NCBI GenBank assembly: GCA_052139595.1
Contig: JBKQWK010000178.1
Coordinates: 1-5,182 of the forward strand
Source: JBKQWK01 sp052139595
GTDB lineage: Bacteria > Actinomycetota > Thermoleophilia > UBA2241
DNA: 5,182 bases
Direction: 5' to 3'
The translations under genes were made by a program, and so were the position numbers. A model generated the notes under the pieces. It saw only the letters and a list, made by a program, of their open reading frames with translations. It was not told the origin of the DNA and did no database searches. The number at the start of each line of letters is the position of its first letter. Positions within the stretch are counted from its first letter, which is position 1. This document shows, piece by piece, positions 1 to 5,182 of the stretch.

Positions 1-114
1 CTCGATCGACTCGTGAACTCTTCCTTTCATATCCACATGGAAGGCAAGAGCTACCGGCCGCAACGGCGGCCGCTGCAGGCCCCAAAACTTGCTAAGGGAG
101 GTGCGACAGAGTAG
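1..114 (+). CDS. istB: IstB-like ATP-binding transposition helper, C-terminal fragment
   Basis: The gene enters from the left edge in frame 1 and ends at TAG 112-114, leaving 37 residues. The visible start LDRLVNSSFHIHMEGKSYRP resembles the end of IstB proteins, where a DRLVHNAHRI..KGES/SYR-type segment follows the AAA+ ATPase core. IstB is the DnaC/DnaA-like ATPase that assists the IstA transposase of IS21 elements in target capture and strand transfer. The Walker motifs would lie upstream and are not visible. The basic, proline-containing tail (PQRRPLQAPKLAKGG) is typical of the variable end. The IS21-like end repeats that follow support the assignment. The fragment is short, so the call rests on the DRLV...GKSYR segment plus context. 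Confidence 0.65.
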   Translation, partial: LDRLVNSSFHIHMEGKSYRPQRRPLQAPKLAKGGATE

Positions 115-131
115 AAGAAACACACGAGACC

Positions 132-167
132 GGGTGGGGAATTGTTTGGCGCTCGGGGTGGGGAATT
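132..167 (+). repeat. Paired 12-bp direct repeats inside the IS21 right end
   Basis: GGGTGGGGAATT occurs at 132-143 and again at 156-167, a 24-bp period, with TTTGGCGC-type spacer between. Repeats of this kind lie inside the ends of IS21-family elements and are known or presumed transposase (IstA) binding sites. The second copy is followed by ACGTGACGTTCGACA to the inferred tip at 182. Confidence 0.7.
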
Positions 168-169
168 AC

Positions 170-709
170 GTGACGTTCGACAGCGTCTTCCATGCCAAGT
201 CGAATCGACCGCACTTCCTGTCCGGAACCAGGTCTGGGGCACGGCGGCTTCGCGAGAACGTGGACCGTTTGGCGCGTCTCTACCTGTTTGTCGTGGAGCA
301 TGAACTCGGCATCCGTCGTGCGTGGAATCGAATGAGCCCCTCCGCTTTCGACCACATGATGCGTTCTGCATACGGAGATTCGCTGATCCTGGCGATCAGC
401 GATGACGGGGCGCCCTTCGACGCGGCCGACACGGAACTCAATCCTTCTGGTGGTTTTACGGCGCAGCTGATCACAAGGCCTGCTCCCGAATACGATGAGG
501 AATTCGTTCGCAACTGGATGGGCACCATCGAGGTTGCGGCGCTTTCGAACCTGTCTCGAATCGCTCGCGTTGGGGCTCTCCAGGACGGCGTCGCCGCCTT
601 CGTTCAGCTTCGGGACGATAACTTGACGGTCGGAGGTGTCGATACTCTCGAGGTGCGTCTCGCTCACCGTGTCGAGAATCGAGGTCCCCGAAGGATCTAC
701 CCGCGTTAG
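170..709 (+). CDS. Hypothetical protein, probably 5'-altered by the IS insertion
   Basis: I do not recognise this protein. The frame ends at TAG 707-709 and stays open upstream to TTG 89, but everything before about 182 lies in the IS end, so the natural N-terminus is doubtful. GTG 170 is chosen because a purine-rich GGGGTGGGG (155-163) sits 6 nt before it; this gives 179 residues, with the first four codons supplied by the element. The real coding signal starts after 182: GC-rich third positions, and alternating hydrophobic/charged segments such as LYLFVVEHELG, DSLILAISDDGAPFD and FVRNWMGTIEVAALSNL. No signal peptide, membrane helix or catalytic motif is evident; it looks soluble and mixed alpha/beta. 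It may be the remnant of a longer gene whose 5' part was lost. The gap to the methylase gene is 178 bp, and a separate promoter patch there suggests it is not in the same operon. Confidence 0.5.
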   Translation: MTFDSVFHAKSNRPHFLSGTRSGARRLRENVDRLARLYLFVVEHELGIRRAWNRMSPSAFDHMMRSAYGDSLILAISDDGAPFDAADTELNPSGGFTAQLITRPAPEYDEEFVRNWMGTIEVAALSNLSRIARVGALQDGVAAFVQLRDDNLTVGGVDTLEVRLAHRVENRGPRRIYPR

Positions 710-866
710 CGTAAGCCGTCGCCAGCGCGGCTGCTCACACCGAGTTCGGGGTGCTTGCTCGCTTGTCGGCAACCCATCTGCGCCAGCGCCCTGTGCAGCA
801 TCTTCTGCCGCCCGACGGGTTTGGTAGTCAGGTGCGCACGCATCCCGTGGCGCAGGCGTCCTTCCC

Positions 867-878
867 TATGATTAGAAT
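867..878 (+). promoter_or_regulatory. Candidate -10 region just upstream of the RM gene
   Basis: In GC-rich surroundings a short AT-rich patch holds two overlapping -10-like hexamers, TATGAT (867-872) and TAGAAT (873-878). No convincing -35 TTGACA-like box is found 16-18 bp upstream. Transcription from either would start about 0-10 nt before ATG 888, giving a leaderless or nearly leaderless message. Only a weak TAGG (878-881) could act as a ribosome binding site. This is inference from composition and spacing. Confidence 0.35.
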
Positions 879-887
879 AGGTCCGTA

Positions 888-3800
888 ATGGATCCCGTCG
901 AAGCCTATCTCGCCGAACTCTCGGCCGTCCGCGCCTCTGGCGCGACGGTTCCCGAGACCTCTGGCTACGGCGCCCTGGCGACCCTCTTAACCAGCGTTGG
1001 CCACACGCTGAAGCCCAGGGTGCGTTGCTTGATCAACCTAGCCAACACCGGCGCTGGCATCCCCGACGGCGGACTCTTTCTCATAAGCCAATGCGACAAG
1101 GCAAACGCCGCCGAACCGTTGCCCGGGCAGTTGCCTGCTCGTGGCGCCGTTGAGGTCAAGCCGCCGAGCGATTCAGCCCTCCTCGTCGCCCACGGCAAGC
1201 AGGTTGGCCGCTACCTCGTAAAGTACCGTCAGGTGCTGGTGACGACCTACCGCGAGTTCGTCCTTGTTGGCTACGATGCTGACGGTCAGCCGGCCGCCCT
1301 CGAGACCTACTCGCTGGCCGCCACCGAGACGGGCTTCTGGGCACTGGCTGTGCAGCCGCGCAAAGCAGCCCATGAACAGGGCGAGCGCCTGGTCGAGTTT
1401 CTCAAACGCGTCCTGCTGCGTCCAGCACAGATCGCGGCACCGCAAGACCTGGCCTGGTTTCTGGCAAGTTACGCGCGTGAGGCACGGGCACGGGCCGAGG
1501 AGCGCGACCTGCCCAGCTGGCTGAGCACGCGCACGGCTCTGGAAGAGGCGCTCGGCATGAGCTTCGAGGGCGAGCGCGGCGAACACTTCTTTCGCTCCAC
1601 GCTCGTGCAGACCCTCTTCTACGGTCTCTTTGCCGCTTGGGCCTTCTGGGCCGAGCACCACCAGCCCAGTGAGGTGCAGACGCGCTTTCGCTGGCGCGAA
1701 GCGGCCGGTTATCTGCACATCCCCATCCTGCAGAAGCTCTTCTACGACTTCAGTAATCCCGGCGCGCTTGGTACCCTGCACATCGATGAGGTTCTCGACT
1801 GGGCTGGCGAGGCCCTCAACCGCGTCGACAGGACGAGCTTCTTCTCAACCTTCGAGCAAAGCCACGCCGTGCAGTACTTCTACGAGCCGTTCCTGGAGGC
1901 GTTCGATCCCGAGCTGCGCAAGGAGCTCGGCGTCTGGTACACGCCACCGGAGATCGTCACCTACATGGTCGAGCGCGTTGACCAGGTGCTGCGCTCAGAA
2001 CTGAACATCACAGATGGTCTCGCCGACCCGCGCGTCGTCGTACTCGACCCCTGTTGTGGCACTGGTGCCTACTTGGTCGAGGTACTGAACAAGATCGCGG
2101 CAACGCTGGCGGCAAAGAGCGGTGGCGACGCCTTAGTGGCCCACGAGATCAAGCAGGCCGCTATAAGTCGTATCTACGGCTTTGAGATTCTGCCGGCGCC
2201 ATTCGTCATCAGCCACCTGCAGATCGGCATGCTCTTGCACCGCCTGGGCGCCCCCTTTGCTGATCAGTCCGATGAGCGCGCCGGTGTCTTTCTCACCAAT
2301 GCTCTCACCGGCTGGCAACCGCCAACCGAACCCAAGCAGCATCTCCTCTTTCCCGAGATGGAGGAAGAGCGTGACAAAGCCGAGGCGGTAAAGCAGCACG
2401 CACCGATCCTCGTGATCTTAGGCAATCCACCCTACAACGGCTTCGCCGGCGCGGCGATCGCCGAAGAGCGCGATCTGGTCACCGCCTATCGGACCGTGAA
2501 GAAGGTTGCCGCGCCGCAGGGCCAGGGCTTAAACGACCTCTACGTGCGCTTCTTTCGCATGGCCGAGCGGCGCATCACGGAAGGCGCTGAGGGTCGCGGC
2601 GTTGTCTGCTTCATCTCAAACTACTCCTGGCTCGACGGTCTTTCGTTCACCGGCATGCGCGAGCGTTACCTCGAGGTCTTCGACCAGATCTGGATCGACA
2701 ACTTAAACGGCGACAAGTACAAGACCGGCAAGCTGACGCCGGCGGGCGATCCCGACCCGAGCGTCTTTTCGACCGAGAAGAACCGCGAAGGGATCCAGGT
2801 GGGCACTGCCATAGCGCTGCTGGCTCGGCACGCCAACCACACCGAGCCCGCCGTCGTCCACTTTCACGAGCACTGGGGCAAGGCGAAGCTCGCCGAGCTG
2901 CAGGCGCAGGCCGAGAGTGCGCAGCTGGTCGATCGCTCGACCCAGGCTGATGGAGCGACACAGGCCACTTGGGCGCAGCTGCAGCCCGAGACGGCGGTCG
3001 GTCTGCCGTTCTTGCCTGCGGCCGTTGGCAAAGACTACGCCGCCTGGCCGGCACTGCCGGCACTCTTTCCCGTCTCGTTTCCTGGCGTCAAGACGAGCCG
3101 CGACGATGTCGTTGTCGACATCGATCGTGAGCGACTGGTGGTGCGCCTCAAGCGCTACTTCGATCCTGCCGTGAGCGATGAGGAAATGGCCCGCATCGCT
3201 CCTGGGGCGATGGAGAGCACCGCCCGCTTTGCGGCGCGGCAAACGCGCCAGATGCTGCTGCAGCGCGGTTTCTTGCCCGCCAACATGGTGCGCTACTGTT
3301 ACCGCCCGTTCGACAATCGCTGGCTGTACTGGGAACCGCAGACCAAGCTCTTAGACGAGAAACGCGCGGAGTACTTCCCGCATGTCTTCGCTGGCAATTT
3401 GTGGATGAGTGCGGGCCAGCGCAACCGTAAAGAAGACTTCTATCAGCCCCAGGTGACCTCATTTCTTGCTGACCACCACATTGTTGAATCCAATGTGGGC
3501 ATGTTCCCCGCGCGCGTGAATGCGGAGGTCGCCACCATCACCCTCCTCGACAGCGTCGACGCTGGCCATCGACCAAATCTTTCGCCTGCGTCTGTCCGCT
3601 ATTTGCGTGAGATGTCGTGCGATGAGTTCAATCTGCTTCACCATGCAGCCGCAGCGCTGCATGCGCTGGCGTACGCGCAGGAGAACGCCGGCGCTCTGCG
3701 TCAAGATTGGCCGCGCATTCCTCTGCCCGCCACCCGCGACGCCCTCCTTGCCTCTGCCGAACTCGGCCGCCAGGTCGCGGCGCTGCTCGATGTCGAGGAG

Positions 3801-4358
3801 CCGGTCGACGCAGTCAGCAGCGGCGCCATCCGTCACGAGCTGCGCCCGCTCGGTGTGCTGGCCGCGGTCTCGGGTGGGCAACTTGACCCCGCCGCCGGCG
3901 ATCTCGCCGTCACTGCTGGCTGGGGTCACGCCGGCAAAGGCGGCGTCACCATGCCCGGTCGCGGCCGCATCGTCGAACGCTCCTTCAGCGAAGCCGAACT
4001 GGCCGCTTTCCGTGAAGGTCTTGCCAACCTCGGTCTCGACTACGAGCAGCTCATGGCCTGCCTGGGCGGTACCTGCTACGACGTCTACTTGAACGACGTC
4101 GCCTACTGGCGCTGCGTGCCCGCCCGCGTCTGGACGTACACAATTGGCGGCTACCAGGTGATGAAGAAATGGCTCTCCTACCGCGAGCGTGCCCTGCTCG
4201 GTCGTGACTTGAAGCCCGACGAGGCGCGCTACGTCAGCGAGATGACCCGCCGTATCGCCGCTCTCCTTCTGCTTGAGCCGGCGCTTGACGAAAACTACGA
4301 GCGCGTGAAGGCCGACACCTACGTCTGGCCCGGAGCTGGGGTCGATGAACGCCGCTGA
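888..4358 (+). CDS. Type IIG/ISP-like single-chain restriction-modification enzyme (nuclease + N6-adenine methyltransferase)
   Basis: This 1156-residue protein probably methylates adenine N6 at a specific DNA sequence using SAM, and cuts unmodified DNA. Residues 1-150 carry a PD-(D/E)XK-like signature: IPDGG with D60, VEVKP with E89 and K91, then Q105xxxY109. Residues 190-340 are a helical coupler ending in the GVWYTPPEIV segment (348-357) that precedes the methylase fold. SAM motif I is LDPCCGTGAYL (386-396), the following acidic motif is GFEILPAP (431-438), and catalytic motif IV is NPPY (513-516), marking a gamma-class N6-adenine enzyme. NREGIQVGTAIALL (632-645), YRPFDNRWLYW (805-815) and the C-terminal GGYQVMKKWLSYRER (1087-1101) are typical of the Type ISP specificity part. 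Type ISP enzymes (LlaGI/LlaBIII) are about 1,500-1,600 residues with a helicase after the nuclease; here there are no Walker or DEAD/H motifs and the length is shorter, so the layout is Type IIG/IIL-like. ATG 888 is the chosen start; it has no strong Shine-Dalgarno. The 3' end overlaps the next gene by 14 bp. A methylase-only role cannot be excluded. Confidence 0.88.
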   Translation: MDPVEAYLAELSAVRASGATVPETSGYGALATLLTSVGHTLKPRVRCLINLANTGAGIPDGGLFLISQCDKANAAEPLPGQLPARGAVEVKPPSDSALLVAHGKQVGRYLVKYRQVLVTTYREFVLVGYDADGQPAALETYSLAATETGFWALAVQPRKAAHEQGERLVEFLKRVLLRPAQIAAPQDLAWFLASYAREARARAEERDLPSWLSTRTALEEALGMSFEGERGEHFFRSTLVQTLFYGLFAAWAFWAEHHQPSEVQTRFRWREAAGYLHIPILQKLFYDFSNPGALGTLHIDEVLDWAGEALNRVDRTSFFSTFEQSHAVQYFYEPFLEAFDPELRKELGVWYTPPEIVTYMVERVDQVLRSELNITDGLADPRVVVLDPCCGTGAYLVEVLNKIAATLAAKSGGDALVAHEIKQAAISRIYGFEILPAPFVISHLQIGMLLHRLGAPFADQSDERAGVFLTNALTGWQPPTEPKQHLLFPEMEEERDKAEAVKQHAPILVILGNPPYNGFAGAAIAEERDLVTAYRTVKKVAAPQGQGLNDLYVRFFRMAERRITEGAEGRGVVCFISNYSWLDGLSFTGMRERYLEVFDQIWIDNLNGDKYKTGKLTPAGDPDPSVFSTEKNREGIQVGTAIALLARHANHTEPAVVHFHEHWGKAKLAELQAQAESAQLVDRSTQADGATQATWAQLQPETAVGLPFLPAAVGKDYAAWPALPALFPVSFPGVKTSRDDVVVDIDRERLVVRLKRYFDPAVSDEEMARIAPGAMESTARFAARQTRQMLLQRGFLPANMVRYCYRPFDNRWLYWEPQTKLLDEKRAEYFPHVFAGNLWMSAGQRNRKEDFYQPQVTSFLADHHIVESNVGMFPARVNAEVATITLLDSVDAGHRPNLSPASVRYLREMSCDEFNLLHHAAAALHALAYAQENAGALRQDWPRIPLPATRDALLASAELGRQVAALLDVEEPVDAVSSGAIRHELRPLGVLAAVSGGQLDPAAGDLAVTAGWGHAGKGGVTMPGRGRIVERSFSEAELAAFREGLANLGLDYEQLMACLGGTCYDVYLNDVAYWRCVPARVWTYTIGGYQVMKKWLSYRERALLGRDLKPDEARYVSEMTRRIAALLLLEPALDENYERVKADTYVWPGAGVDERR
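4332..4335 (+). promoter_or_regulatory. Ribosome binding site for the TIR-domain gene
   Basis: GGAG at 4332-4335, inside the end of the methylase gene, lies 9 nt before ATG 4345. It supports this ATG as the start and fits translational coupling with the upstream gene, whose stop is at 4356-4358. Confidence 0.5.
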
Positions 4359-5182
4359 GGCGCCGCCCACCGCTTTCGTCAGCTACTCCTGGGACGATGA
4401 AGCGCACAAGGCGTGGGTGAGAGATTTCGCCGCGCGTCTGCGGGGCGACGGTGTCGATGTCACCCTCGATCAGTGGCAGGTGCAACCTGGCGATCGACTG
4501 CCTGCCTTCATGGAGGCCGCTGTCCGCAACAACGACTTCGTGCTGATCGTCTGCACGCCGCACTACAAGAATCGATCAGACGCGCGTCAGGGCGGCGTCG
4601 GCTACGAGGGCGACATCATCACGGGCGAGCTTCTGAGCCAGCGCAACGAGCGCAAGTTTATTCCGCTGCTGCGTCGTGGGGAGGAGACAACCGCCGTGCC
4701 CTCGTGGCTGGCAGGGAAGTACTTCATCGATCTGCGTGAGAATGCCGACCCAGAGTGGTCATACGATGACCTGCTGACTACACTTCTGGGGCGGCGCGAC
4801 GCGCCGCCTCCGCTCGGTGTCCCAAAGCTCTACCCGGGCGGTCAGAAGGCGAACAGTCACCGTGCTGCCGCGGAGCCCGGGAGCCCAGTTCGCATCCTTG
4901 GAGTGATCGTCGATGAGGTCTCCGAGCCTATTCTGGACGACACACGCGGCAGCGCTCTCTATCGCATCCCCCTTCGCTTGTCGCGAAGACCATCGGCCGA
5001 GTGGGCAGGACTCTTCCAGCGCACGTGGGACAACCCGCCGCGCTTCGCCACTATGCATCGCCCCGGCATCCTCAGAGTGCAGGGTGATCGGATCGTGCTC
5101 GACGGCACGACGATGGACGAGCTCGAGCGATACCATCGAGACACGCTGGTCCTTGTGCTCGAACAGGTCAACCGCGAGATCG
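4345..5182 (+). CDS. TIR/SEFIR-domain protein with an unrecognised C-terminal domain (3' end outside window)
   Basis: The frame opens at ATG 4345, 14 bp inside the upstream gene, and stays open to the window edge, giving 279 residues without a stop. Residues 8-135 form a TIR/SEFIR-type domain: TAFVSYSWDDEAHKAWV (first strand and helix, residues 9-25), DGVDVTLDQW (35-44), a NNDFVLIVCTPHY strand (62-74), RQGGVGYEGDIITGELL (81-97) and KFIPLLRRG (104-112). Bacterial TIR domains often cleave NAD+ or make signalling nucleotides during antiphage defence, while others act as interaction modules. E95, in an EL pair placed like the catalytic glutamate of TIR enzymes, or E88 could be the active residue, but this needs alignment. 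After a Pro/Gly-rich linker (about 153-180) a second domain begins (PVRILGVIVDEV, IPLRLSRRPSAEWAGLF, PPRFATMHRPGI, VLDGTTMDELERYHRDTL). I cannot name it; it could be a sensor or partner-binding module. No membrane segment is visible. The overlap with the RM gene implies one transcript. Confidence 0.85.
   Translation, partial: MNAAEAPPTAFVSYSWDDEAHKAWVRDFAARLRGDGVDVTLDQWQVQPGDRLPAFMEAAVRNNDFVLIVCTPHYKNRSDARQGGVGYEGDIITGELLSQRNERKFIPLLRRGEETTAVPSWLAGKYFIDLRENADPEWSYDDLLTTLLGRRDAPPPLGVPKLYPGGQKANSHRAAAEPGSPVRILGVIVDEVSEPILDDTRGSALYRIPLRLSRRPSAEWAGLFQRTWDNPPRFATMHRPGILRVQGDRIVLDGTTMDELERYHRDTLVLVLEQVNREI

Larger units (their letters stand above)
1..182 (+). mobile_element. Right end of an IS21-family insertion sequence (partial)
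   Basis: This is the distal part of an element whose body lies left of the window. Three things support it. An istB-like reading frame ends at 114. The non-coding stretch after it carries two direct copies of GGGTGGGGAATT (132-143 and 156-167). The sequence closes with GTGACGTTCGACA at 170-182, which read inward from outside is TGTCGAACGTCAC. IS21 elements characteristically carry istA-istB and have multiple short repeats inside their ends, with terminal CA/TG dinucleotides. The exact boundary at 182 is inferred, because the left end and any target duplication are outside the window. Confidence 0.65.

Noticed and set aside
714..732. Possible hairpin AGCCG...CGGCT after the hypothetical gene
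   Set aside because: The stem is only 5 bp with a 9-base loop and no U-tract, so it is not a credible terminator.
92..772. Long minus-strand reading frame (226 residues) opposite the hypothetical gene
   Set aside because: It crosses the IS end, has an Arg-rich composition typical of antisense frames in GC-rich DNA and shows no recognisable motif; the plus-strand frame has better coding character.
636..827. Short plus-strand frame across the 3' end of the hypothetical gene and the intergenic gap
   Set aside because: Arg/Ser/Ala-rich, no ribosome binding site and mostly overlapping another frame; no support as a gene or as a frameshifted continuation.
888..4358. BREX PglX or DISARM methylase as the identity of the large gene
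   Set aside because: The N-terminal nuclease signature and the YRPFDxRWLYW and GGYQVxKKWL segments fit the Type ISP/IIG group better, and no BREX or DISARM partner genes are visible.
3459..4370. 303-residue minus-strand frame opposite the end of the methylase gene
   Set aside because: It lies wholly antisense to well-conserved Type ISP-like C-terminal sequence and has low-complexity Gly/Ala/Val composition; a shadow frame.

Overview
The window comes from a high-GC bacterial genome (by eye above 60% G+C, with G/C favoured at third codon positions). The phylum cannot be fixed from this sequence. Nothing looks chromosomal-housekeeping; it reads as an accessory region with a mobile-element end next to a restriction-modification/TIR-type defence pair.

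Left edge (1-182): the last 37 codons of an IS21-family istB-like helper ATPase gene, followed by what looks like the right end of that element. It carries two copies of GGGTGGGGAATT spaced 24 bp apart and ends in TTCGACA, which reads TGTCGAA from outside. From about 170 to 709 there is an unrecognised coding region whose 5' part runs into the IS end, so it is probably a gene cut by the insertion or one now starting inside the element. Positions 710-887 are non-coding, with an AT-rich promoter-like patch just before the next start.

Centre (888-4358): one large gene for a 1156-residue single-chain restriction-modification-like enzyme. It has an N-terminal PD-(D/E)XK-like nuclease signature (D60, E89-x-K91, Q105xxxY109), a helical coupler, a gamma-class N6-adenine methyltransferase (DPCCGTG at 387-393, NPPY at 513-516) and a C-terminal target-recognition part like that of Type ISP enzymes. 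No helicase motifs are present between nuclease and methylase, so the layout resembles Type IIG/IIL enzymes.

Right edge (4345 to beyond 5182): a gene starting 14 bp inside the end of the methylase gene, in another frame and open to the window end. It encodes a TIR/SEFIR-type domain (FVSYSWD, LDQW, GGVGYE...EL) followed by a second domain I cannot name. The overlap implies co-transcription and probably translational coupling.

The most interesting reading is a two-gene defence operon: a self-contained nuclease-methylase paired with a TIR-family effector, next to an IS21 element. Whether the two proteins act together is inference.
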